Below are positions 26,401 to 33,196 of a stretch of 64,000 nucleotides of DNA, in pieces. Origin of the DNA: a virus. The translations under genes and the position numbers were made by a program. Under the pieces are notes generated by a model. It saw only the letters and a program-made list of their open reading frames with translations. It did not search any database and was not told where the DNA came from. Each line of letters opens with the position of its first letter. Position 1 is the first letter of the stretch. The stretch lies in IMG/VR virus record IMGVR_UViG_3300005911_000002, positions 1 to 64,000 of that record, one strand, 5' to 3'.

Positions 26401-29400
26401 AGTCGTCGTACTGCGTTTGGGTTATATCCAATATATTCTTAATAGCTGGCTCAAATACTGGGTTAGGTATCTTACGTGTAAGTGCTATGTGTGACCAATT
26501 CTCTCCGTCGGTGCCGCCAGTTATCTTAATATCAAATAACCCGTTTTTTTCCGGTAGCAATGTTTTTGCAATTACCACTTTTGCCTCAGTAACCTCTCCC
26601 TTAGACTGCCCTAAAATATCCCTGTCGGTAAGTGGTACAAGTTTTATCTGATCGCCACTCTTCTTAGGCTTTATCCCGGCGCCCTTTAAATAGTCCATAA
26701 ACATATGGTATGAAAAAGTTGGGCTCGGTGTAGGTAGTTGTGATCCTGTGATATACGATCTCCAAAATTCAGGGTTGTCCTGTGATTTATATATGGCTAT
26801 GTCTCGGAGGTTGGCCTTAGCACCGTGTGCCATTAGAGAATACATCGGCAACATCCCTACGGTCTTCCCCCCAGACTTACCACCAGCAGTAGGAGTCTTA
26901 TCGAATCCTGTCGGCCCATAATAACTTCTAGCAGAGAACCCCTTATCCTCTTTGTATTTTAGTTTATAAATATATTGCTTTCCCCAAAGAACCTTGTCGG
27001 TAGTCTCTTCCCCCTCTACCATGAGTTTCTCATTGGGCTTTATTCCTAGTTCATCAGCTTTTTTTTTAACCGAAGTATAATAACTTTCATCGCTAAACCC
27101 TGGAACCATTATAGGCGCACCTTGCGCATCCGCAACCCTGCCGAGAACAACTTCGTGCTCCTGTCCAACGTTCAATCTCTTCTGTACTGGTAGAGGTGAC
27201 ATGATCAACCCTATCTTCTCACCATTAGGAGCCGTCGGGGCTTTCTCATCTGGGAATACTGCAGAAATTATACCCTTGTTACCGTATCGTCCGGAAACCT
27301 TATCACCCTTCTTTGCTTGCTCGGATGTTTTTACCTCTATGAAAATAGCCTTACCAGTATCGCGTACTGATATAACTTCACCGGAAGCTCCATGCTCCCA
27401 TCTAACTATCTTTTCCCTGAAAGGACTAGACAATGTAGAATGCACTTTTGCCAAAAGCTTGTCTTCCTCGGACAACGACTTTTCTACAAGGTATGCGGCG
27501 ATCACACTTCCGTCGTGAACCTTCGACCCTTTCTTAACAATACCATCCTGATCCAAGTTACTTGTCTCCAGGGAGGATAACTTACCCATCGCAACGTTCT
27601 TAAAACGTGTGAAATCGAAGTGAGCTCCCTTTTTTGAAATCTCCATCTTGTACATATGCTCTGACGTCATCTTCTTGGCACCAGATTCAAACAGCACGAT
27701 AGCATCCTCTGAATTCATAGAATGATACGGCATATAAGCCACATTAAGATTAACGCCAAGAGCCAGTGTATCGTCTTTTTCATAGTTTGACCTCATAAGT
27801 TTATCGCCTTTCTTAACGGTGCTACCTTCTGATACAGATGCTTCTGTAGTAACGTAAGAACTATCCCCTATCTTGTAATTCTGGTAGAAGGGTAGTTTCT
27901 CCGTTTCACCATTCTCATACTCGACGGTCATGCTCTTCTTTCCAACCGAAGTAACCTTCCCAGCTCCTTGTGCGGTAGGGACAGAATCCCGTGCCATAAT
28001 CTTCTCGAAGGAGGTTCCTGTTCTGTCATCAAGTGTCTGTATAAGGGGGGCTTCTGGGTTCTTTAGTAGTAATGTCTGCCCTGCCATCTTGGCGGACATA
28101 TTAACCCTGTTACCCATATTACTGCTTAAAAACGGAGTTAGGTTTGTTGATGGTGAGTATAGCTCAGTAGCATACCTGAATATATAATCCACCTCGCTAG
28201 AAGGAACTTTATCCTCACTCCCCTTACTAACGGCATATACCTCGTCATCACGCCATTGTTTCTTATTGTAGTCATATTGGCCTGCAAATGCGATCGTGTA
28301 CTTGTACATGTCATCATTAGATACACTCTCTTCCTGGCCTGTTTTTGGATTATATAATTTCTTAGAAAACGCATCGCCCTTCTGCATAGTTCCAACAGGA
28401 AGTTTGACAGAAATACCAGCAGCGTCATCCGGTGTATGGAGTGGATCCAGTACCCCTGCAGAAGAGCCGTAAACCATCATGGCTTTTTCGGTTATAGCAT
28501 GGTCTGACTCAATACCACCCTCACCTTTCCTGGTGTAGTGTATATCCTCATCTATAAAATTTAGCGGATTTACAAAATCTATAGGGGCTGCAAGCGACGA
28601 CTGGTTAAATAGCGGTGTTATATTCCCATTAAGGTAGTTAGTTGGGACAATCTCTTTAATAGTTTTACGAGTTCTCATACGAACTTTTAACGCACCCTGG
28701 CTACTCTTGACCTTGCGTGGATTTAGTATATAATCGTCCGATAACATGGCTACCTCATCAACTGCCTTTGCAAAATACGAGTCATCCTTGTTATCCTGTT
28801 TCCCGTTGTCCTTGAAAACCTCGAGTATCCTTGATGACGTAGCTAACAGGGTTTTGGCATCCATCTTTTCGAAGGATGTTCCGAGAGTTTTCTCAGTTGT
28901 TTTTTTGTCGAGGACTGTGTCGTTAAACCTGTCCTCCACAGCTCCCTCGGCGGCGTCTATATCTTTGTATGCTTTGTATGTATAGTTTGTTGCAAAGTTT
29001 AAAAAGTCAGACTCATGCTTGCTACCCCTAGAAGAGTTCGCTTCAAAAAGTTCTGGCCCCCATGCTTCTCGCATATCAGAATCAGGTATATCCAGGTGTG
29101 TAAGTATCGAGTACACCGGATATTTTCTGCCTTTAAGTACAACAGTGAATATCTTCTTTACAGGGTCAAGAGACATTGTTAGGTTGTGTCCTTTTTGGAG
29201 GTTCAACTTGGCCTCGATCTCCCCGTTTTTCTTCACTTCGGTGTATACTCCAGACCGCAGCCTGAGCATTTTGGTTACCTTGAATTCGGTACCACCCACG
29301 ATATATGTGCCAGCAGCTGTTCTAACGGGCATATCCCCAATCTTGACCTTAGCCTTATCAATTAGCTCAGTACCAACCCTAAAGGAAAAGGTTCCGTAAA

Positions 29401-29605
29401 TAGGTACAGTCAGGGACTTATCGCTTTCCAGGAGTTTCCTGAATTTTTCAGGGTTTATTACATCCGCGTTGTTTGTATTAATACTTAGCTTGTCTAGTGA
29501 GAGTGATCTGCTACCGTCCGTTATTGGGAACGCTGCTTCCTTGTATTTCTCAAATACCTCAGCGAGTCTATCGTTAAATTCCTTGGCACTTTTTATATTA
29601 TACAT
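23495..29605 (-). CDS. Single-chain multisubunit-type RNA polymerase (fused beta and beta-prime)
   Basis: A 2036-residue fusion of the two catalytic subunits of a multisubunit RNA polymerase. Beta-type landmarks come first: GDKVSGRYGNKG (about 765) and MYSLMAHGAKANLRD. The beta-prime part begins near residue 1147 (VPPKIRPVYPDD). It has NRAPTLHKYGVM, then the catalytic triad NMDFDGD (about 1360), a zinc site (TEDC near 1648 with LKCKAIKGICRRC near 1720), and the trigger-loop/bridge region TLGEPLVQMAMRVFHTG. The usual N-terminal beta-prime zinc module was not seen. I chose ATG 29605 because AAGGGG lies 11 nt upstream and a host-type promoter sits 35 bp above; an in-frame ATG at 29725 would lie upstream of that promoter. 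Confidence 0.92.
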   Translation of the reverse strand: MYNIKSAKEFNDRLAEVFEKYKEAAFPITDGSRSLSLDKLSINTNNADVINPEKFRKLLESDKSLTVPIYGTFSFRVGTELIDKAKVKIGDMPVRTAAGTYIVGGTEFKVTKMLRLRSGVYTEVKKNGEIEAKLNLQKGHNLTMSLDPVKKIFTVVLKGRKYPVYSILTHLDIPDSDMREAWGPELFEANSSRGSKHESDFLNFATNYTYKAYKDIDAAEGAVEDRFNDTVLDKKTTEKTLGTSFEKMDAKTLLATSSRILEVFKDNGKQDNKDDSYFAKAVDEVAMLSDDYILNPRKVKSSQGALKVRMRTRKTIKEIVPTNYLNGNITPLFNQSSLAAPIDFVNPLNFIDEDIHYTRKGEGGIESDHAITEKAMMVYGSSAGVLDPLHTPDDAAGISVKLPVGTMQKGDAFSKKLYNPKTGQEESVSNDDMYKYTIAFAGQYDYNKKQWRDDEVYAVSKGSEDKVPSSEVDYIFRYATELYSPSTNLTPFLSSNMGNRVNMSAKMAGQTLLLKNPEAPLIQTLDDRTGTSFEKIMARDSVPTAQGAGKVTSVGKKSMTVEYENGETEKLPFYQNYKIGDSSYVTTEASVSEGSTVKKGDKLMRSNYEKDDTLALGVNLNVAYMPYHSMNSEDAIVLFESGAKKMTSEHMYKMEISKKGAHFDFTRFKNVAMGKLSSLETSNLDQDGIVKKGSKVHDGSVIAAYLVEKSLSEEDKLLAKVHSTLSSPFREKIVRWEHGASGEVISVRDTGKAIFIEVKTSEQAKKGDKVSGRYGNKGIISAVFPDEKAPTAPNGEKIGLIMSPLPVQKRLNVGQEHEVVLGRVADAQGAPIMVPGFSDESYYTSVKKKADELGIKPNEKLMVEGEETTDKVLWGKQYIYKLKYKEDKGFSARSYYGPTGFDKTPTAGGKSGGKTVGMLPMYSLMAHGAKANLRDIAIYKSQDNPEFWRSYITGSQLPTPSPTFSYHMFMDYLKGAGIKPKKSGDQIKLVPLTDRDILGQSKGEVTEAKVVIAKTLLPEKNGLFDIKITGGTDGENWSHIALTRKIPNPVFEPAIKNILDITQTQYDDLVAGRTEVDGKKFGDAMQAMLSKISPEEELANLKKEAATAEGSALNKLNKKMRFLKNMIDGKLTARSFFLHNVPVVPPKIRPVYPDDTGNLINSPLNDLYKDLILLNNASKSKFVPQREQENIAKDIYDQTKRLMGYATASDKARLNPKKANQKGLVELIAGDSPKEGYFQKKMVKKRQNLTGAGVVSIDTKMDIDEIGIPEEMAYKMFEPMIKRKMLSAGMTPFEAMAEVDNKTPVAARILGKVMDEKHVIVNRAPTLHKYGVMAFKPKLVQGKSIRVPLMVVKGFNMDFDGDKVLVHTPVTAKAEAEAHLMLPSNNVIHPTKGEVMNMPSWDDLTGLYAMTKDGKSTDKKYKTTTDALEAYLAGDISENDMIKVKRKMTNIGRIMVNNALPDGVDINEAVTDGSLSAAVKSVVKNTPDQIGKVLKDVKLIGDTYATRRGMSLNYDDLAPIKEVDDLIKTVTGVENAAEIQGKIQDVIKDRMKDTYYDYVDASGAKGQWAPVTQIIGSPIMFQGPGGSVPPIISKDSYASGLSPSAFWGMGYAARMGGVSKAKSVVEPGAFSKEILAASSGITITTEDCKTSEGKMFPVSSPEVLNRFAVRNIRVGGKVIHPKDQHLDANAIKNLKNHGIREVYARSPLKCKAIKGICRRCHGYLANGILPGKGDNVGTLAAQTLGEPLVQMAMRVFHTGSTVGSSVGAIGSLDRIRQITQLPKKIKDRAILAPKDGFVTDINESSIGGWDVNIGTKKLYVPAAVGLKVKKGDMIHAGDSVSYGNIHPMDIKDIKGADAALDFIADELTSLYQSAGVGIKRSTAEVVTRSMGKFSRVTDAGTSSSVVPGDIVDTSFVNHYNENSVKEMDVEFSVGKRLAESVSGFPIRSMIDDKMMEALLNEGVETVRVFTTPIKADKVIIGTNRSPLMNQDWLQRLGYRELKGSLQKGVAFGDSTHIAGPESSMFTRYVYGPSVIE

Positions 29606-29639
29606 GAACGTTGTGTCCCCTTCATAACCGATTTCTCTA

Positions 29640-29668
29640 ATTCTATCACGTTCAAGATTTGTTGTCAA
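29640..29668 (-). promoter_or_regulatory. Host-type promoter for the fused RNA polymerase operon
   Basis: On the minus strand: TTGACA (29668-29663), 17-bp spacer, TAGAAT (29645-29640) with a TGA extended -10. The expected leader is about 28 nt before the ATG at 29605. The iteron array starts 60 bp upstream. Confidence 0.75.
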
Positions 29669-29727
29669 TTTGCATAATATATTATATATTAACCCAGTAA
29701 TAGGAAGGTGACTAGGAAATATCATTC

Positions 29728-29798
29728 TGTCATGTTTTGACCCATAAATGTCATGTTTCGGGTCAAAAATGTCATGTTTCGGGTCAAAAATGTCATGT
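29728..29798 (+). repeat. Four 21-bp-spaced TGTCATGT iterons
   Basis: TGTCATGT occurs at 29728, 29749, 29770 and 29791, exactly 21 bp (two helical turns) apart. Copies two and three share the same 21-bp unit. TTTTGACCC (29735-29743) and GGGTCAAAA (29760-29768) also form a 9-bp inverted repeat inside the array. Confidence 0.85.
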
Positions 29799-30201
29799 CT
29801 AAAAATCAGTGCTCACCTACTACTATACTATACTATAACTATTATATTTATATATATATAATAATAGAATACATGACAAAATACCAGAATTATTAATGGT
29901 AACTACTCATGTACGGATTGAAAAAAATTATTAATTAGTGTTTCATTTTTTTTTATGGTTTCCCTAAGGGGGTACATTTTTTTTTCTACATTTTTGTCAT
30001 GTCTGAGAGTAAATGCCTTGGTACGACTGGTCGGAAGCGCGAGACATTTTGTTTTCAAAATGTCATGTCTAGTTTTGATAGAAGTCTGATATCCCCGTCT
30101 ATGACTAGTCTAGACCCCTGTCAAAAACGTCATATTTTTGTCATGTCATTTTGTCCTGTTTGGGTATTTTTGTCCTGTTTTGTTTATGATCGCACATAGT
30201 T

Positions 30202-30219
30202 TTGTAACAATTGTTACAA
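30202..30219. promoter_or_regulatory. Perfect 18-bp palindrome upstream of GGTATAAA
   Basis: TTGTAACAATTGTTACAA is a perfect palindrome ending 4 bp before the GGTATAAA at 30224. That places it in the -35/spacer region of the gene starting at 30249, a standard operator position for a dimeric HTH protein. Confidence 0.6.
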
Positions 30220-30223
30220 TTTT

Positions 30224-30231
30224 GGTATAAA
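30224..30231 (+). promoter_or_regulatory. GGTATAAA element
   Basis: TTGGTATAAA, with a TG one base before the TATAAA hexamer, 17 bp before the ATG at 30249 and just after the palindrome. If it is a -10 element the leader is very short. Confidence 0.45.
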
Positions 30232-30248
30232 TGACCAAGGAGGGATTT

Positions 30249-30635
30249 ATGAACCGAGAAAAAAATTGGGAGAATCCGGCTGTGGGATATTTGTATGCTA
30301 GCGGACGGATACATGATTCAAGTCTTGTTTGTAGTGGTATTCCGTGTGGGAGAAAAAACCAGAGTGCGGTAGTAAGCCTGGACTATCTTGGCTGCATAAT
30401 GCGTAAGCACCACCCCGATGGAATACAAAACATACTAAACCTGCTTTCTGATAGTGGGACGGGTTATGTAGTAGTTTCGTCGGCTAACTATCTTAAGAAG
30501 CTATCTACTAGTGCCAGACTTCTGAGTCAGTGCCATGGGTACTTTGTTCTAACCAAACTAGAGTACCCTGTACTACGGAGAGCTAGGATGTATAATATAT
30601 ACATTCTAAAAAAGAGGTGGGGCGTTATAATATAG
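30249..30635 (+). CDS. Small protein of unknown function beside the control region
   Basis: A 128-residue protein. The ATG at 30249 follows AAGGAGGG by 5 nt; the upstream in-frame ATG at 30231 overlaps the GGTATAAA element. The C-terminal half (YVVVSSANYLKKLSTSARLL, then a basic tail) may be an alpha/beta fold. No motif is recognised. It stands alone between the candidate origin and a terminator, under an operator-like palindrome, so an early or regulatory role is possible. Confidence 0.55.
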   Translation: MNREKNWENPAVGYLYASGRIHDSSLVCSGIPCGRKNQSAVVSLDYLGCIMRKHHPDGIQNILNLLSDSGTGYVVVSSANYLKKLSTSARLLSQCHGYFVLTKLEYPVLRRARMYNIYILKKRWGVII

Positions 30636-30661
30636 AGAGAGGGGCCCACCCCTTTCTTTTA
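30636..30661 (+). terminator. Intrinsic terminator
   Basis: AGAGAGGGG (30636-30644) pairs with CCCCTTTCT (30649-30657, one G-T pair), then TTTTA. It follows the stop at 30635 at once. Confidence 0.75.
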
Positions 30662-30671
30662 CCTGATAGAA

Positions 30672-30700
30672 TTGACAACAGAATTGTAATATGTTATGAT
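30672..30700 (+). promoter_or_regulatory. Host-type promoter of the head operon
   Basis: TTGACA (30672-30677), 17-bp spacer, TATGAT (30695-30700) with a TGT extended -10, 27 bp before the first head-operon gene. Confidence 0.8.
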
Positions 30701-30727
30701 ATGAAAAAGTAGTCCAGGAGTAAAAAT

Positions 30728-31420
30728 ATGAAAGTACCTACAGATATAATGAAGCACGCGGAGCATGCGGCGTCTAAATATCTCAACGATGGTGTTGAGA
30801 TGAACTACACCATAACTAAGATAGCTAAGGATTCCTGCATGAACTCCGACAAGATTGATAGGGTATGTGAGGTTGCTAATCATTTGGTAAATAAGGTTGC
30901 GGTTAAAGTTCAGGATCGGTACACAGCATTTCCCGTAGCGGACCCAACCAAAGTAAAAGTGGCAGTGGATTCTCTTGAAGGAAACCTTTCTCCTTTGAGC
31001 CGACGGGTATCCGACACTACAAAAGATAGTGATAAGGTAGAGAAGAAGACCGCATCGATTAAAAATACCCGGGAGGATATACCAACGTATGATCAGTTAT
31101 CGGTTAAGATAGCTAAAGTACGAATGGATCTCGGAGATAAGACTGCATCGGTTATTGATATTATATCAAATATCGCCAAGGAAGTTGGGATTGATAACGC
31201 CGAGGAGTATCTTACAAAGGTAGGTAGTGCTCTGCCGGAAATGATTAAAGATCACATATTAATAGAAGCGTTGGATAAGAGCGCCAGTACTATAACTACT
31301 AAAGTGGCTAACATAGTGTTTATCGAGGATGACTCGGATGCAGAGTGCATACAAGGTCTCGCCGACTCACTCAAATTATCTCACGAGTTATCTATTTTGA
31401 GGGACCATTTTTATGGCTAA
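30728..31420 (+). CDS. First gene of the head operon, unknown virion-like protein
   Basis: A 230-residue, helical, lysine-rich protein with a CAGGAG ribosome site and a strong promoter. It contains KTAS twice, KIAK, KSAS and KVAN, part of a recurring K-x-A-x pattern in head-region proteins. It overlaps the next gene by 8 nt. A capsid-interior or scaffold-like role is plausible from position only. Confidence 0.5.
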   Translation: MKVPTDIMKHAEHAASKYLNDGVEMNYTITKIAKDSCMNSDKIDRVCEVANHLVNKVAVKVQDRYTAFPVADPTKVKVAVDSLEGNLSPLSRRVSDTTKDSDKVEKKTASIKNTREDIPTYDQLSVKIAKVRMDLGDKTASVIDIISNIAKEVGIDNAEEYLTKVGSALPEMIKDHILIEALDKSASTITTKVANIVFIEDDSDAECIQGLADSLKLSHELSILRDHFYG

Positions 31421-32891
31421 CATCACAAAGTCAGCTATCTACGATTTTGGAATCAGTAAAACCCTACCCATGTCTGCCGCGTACCTTGACAGCATTAAGG
31501 ATAGCTTCAGAACTAAGGGCATGGGGGAGAAGGTTCTGAATTGGTTAAAAAAACCAAGTACTTTCAAACTCCGGAATTCACTCGGGGTTTTTGATTTTGC
31601 AGCTGATGGACTATTCAGCTTAGTGAATGTGGGTTTGAGTGCGGGCGTTAAGCCGTCCCTGTTCTCTTCTAGAACCCCCAGTAGATTAACCCCGACTATA
31701 TCAAAGTTAACAAATAATTTTAAAATAAAAAAGAGCAGTGCCGGAGGAAACATGGTTAAGAAGACAGCAGCAGAAATGGAAGACGGGATACGTTCGCAGG
31801 TAAGCCAATACCAGCGCATGTTTCCAGATTTATCGGTTAGCCAAATAGTACAAGAGATGCAAACTAGCCGCGCAGTAGAGGAAGATGACTTTATACGGGG
31901 GATGGCCCGATTGTCTAATGCAGAGGTTTCTCCAGAAGTGGTCCCAAACTTGAAGCGTGTATACCCGACCCTGGATGCCGGGGAGCTCTACGGAGCTTCT
32001 AAGTATAACATTAACCATGAGGGTGGAGACCAGAAGGCGCTATACAAATATCTTGATAGAGTTCTAAATGCGCAACCCATCGACCCTAGCGTCGTAGCTA
32101 GAGATGCGGCTAATATTACTAAGGTTATGCCAGAAGGAACCCATGTGGGTGACATTGGTAAAATGATATATAAGTCTAATGGCAATAACGAAAAGTTATT
32201 CACAGACCTCAAGATGCATACCAAAGAGTTGGCAGATACAGAATTGTCTAAAAATAAAAAGTTACTTGTTGGGAGCGGGATTGCACTGGGTACCATGTAC
32301 CTCGGTAAAAAATTGTATGATTACGTTTCCAATAGTTCTAGACGAAACTTTGCAGAAGAGAAATATCCCGAATTATATAGCAGATATCAAACACACGAGG
32401 ACGGAAATAGCTACAGGTCAGAGCCAAAGTACGAGAAAATGGGGCATATCCTAAGTGAGGAAGATTTCATTAAGAAGACTGCCGGACTCAAGAGTATACT
32501 TACTAATCTTGGCGTTGGTCTCGGGTTAACGATGGCACCATCAGTAATAGGGTCTATCACGGGTGGTTCGTCTGCAGGTGCTTCGAACGATGACGTTCTG
32601 GAACTGTCTATGAACCTACTAAACTTTGATCCTAGTTTGAATGACATACCACGGCAGATTCTTTTTGATTTAGTTAAGAGCGTTGTGATACACTCGCCGT
32701 CTTTGGCACAGGATCTATCTGCATTGTCGCAGGCAGTAAAGTCTGCACATTACTACGGTGGAATGGGACCTCAGATGGTACAGAGCCTGACTAAGATTGA
32801 GTCCGATAAGGGCAAGATGAACCAGACGGCAAACAAACCGATATTGGATGCTCTTGGAATGATGACTAGCATTAACGTACTATCGAGGTAA
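31413..32891 (+). CDS. Putative head-interior protein with membrane-like segments
   Basis: A 492-residue protein. Helical N-terminus, KKTAAEMEDG near residue 112, a hydrophobic segment LLVGSGIALGTMYLGKKLY near 287, IKKTAG near 352 and a Gly/Ser-rich hydrophobic stretch near 365-390. The size is near that of a portal protein, but the membrane-like segments and absence of portal-like features argue against it. It lies upstream of the prohead protease, where internal head proteins are commonly encoded. Function unknown. Confidence 0.45.
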   Translation: MANITKSAIYDFGISKTLPMSAAYLDSIKDSFRTKGMGEKVLNWLKKPSTFKLRNSLGVFDFAADGLFSLVNVGLSAGVKPSLFSSRTPSRLTPTISKLTNNFKIKKSSAGGNMVKKTAAEMEDGIRSQVSQYQRMFPDLSVSQIVQEMQTSRAVEEDDFIRGMARLSNAEVSPEVVPNLKRVYPTLDAGELYGASKYNINHEGGDQKALYKYLDRVLNAQPIDPSVVARDAANITKVMPEGTHVGDIGKMIYKSNGNNEKLFTDLKMHTKELADTELSKNKKLLVGSGIALGTMYLGKKLYDYVSNSSRRNFAEEKYPELYSRYQTHEDGNSYRSEPKYEKMGHILSEEDFIKKTAGLKSILTNLGVGLGLTMAPSVIGSITGGSSAGASNDDVLELSMNLLNFDPSLNDIPRQILFDLVKSVVIHSPSLAQDLSALSQAVKSAHYYGGMGPQMVQSLTKIESDKGKMNQTANKPILDALGMMTSINVLSR

Positions 32892-32902
32892 GGAGACATA
32901 CT

Positions 32903-33196
32903 ATGTTTACAATATACAAAAAAACAAAACCGGTAGCTATGGTAGGGGTAGTTCAGGGAGTTGTCCTGGTATCCTCAAATACGCTACTTATCCACAACAT
33001 TCTAAAGAATGTCCTTTCAAGACCTCATTTTGTCAGGGATAAGAAGGGGCATAAAGTCCAGACTAACGACAAGAATGTAATCATAGAGGATATCCTAAGA
33101 ACTAAGGTATATTCTCCATACCGGGTAGTAAAAGAGAATGCGTTGCTAGGTGCGACTAAATATGTACATAAGGTAGTGTTATACGATGTTAACTAA
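32903..33196 (+). CDS. Small head-operon protein, unknown
   Basis: A 97-residue basic protein with a TAAGGAG ribosome site. It has an N-terminal hydrophobic strand-rich part (PVAMVGVVQGVVLVSSN) and a Lys-rich remainder. Its end overlaps the protease start by 11 nt. No motif recognised. Confidence 0.5.
   Translation: MFTIYKKTKPVAMVGVVQGVVLVSSNTLLIHNILKNVLSRPHFVRDKKGHKVQTNDKNVIIEDILRTKVYSPYRVVKENALLGATKYVHKVVLYDVN

Larger units (their letters stand above)
29669..30223. other. Noncoding AT-rich control region, candidate replication origin
   Basis: No credible gene occupies this stretch between the divergent RNA polymerase gene and the 30249 gene. It holds the four phased iterons, an AT-only zone (about 29820-29870), a reverse TGTCATGT at 29871, further copies at 29995, 30061 and 30139, and variants TGTCCTGT at 30152 and 30171. 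A 9-bp-arm hairpin GACATTTTG/CAAAATGTC lies at 30043-30064, and a palindrome at 30202-30219. Phased iterons next to an easily melted zone are typical of origins; a repressor-binding region is the alternative. Confidence 0.55.

Noticed and set aside
29606-29725. N-terminal 40-residue extension of the RNA polymerase
   Set aside because: It would require a transcript from upstream of the host-type promoter at 29640-29668; the ATG at 29605 has a ribosome site and fits the promoter.
29999-30199. A 66-codon frame within the iteron region
   Set aside because: It consists of the iteron and poly-T sequences in one frame, has no ribosome site, and its codons only mirror the repeats.
31413-32891. Portal protein
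   Set aside because: Size and position fit, but hydrophobic membrane-like segments and the lack of portal-type sequence make this unlikely; the portal is probably outside the window.
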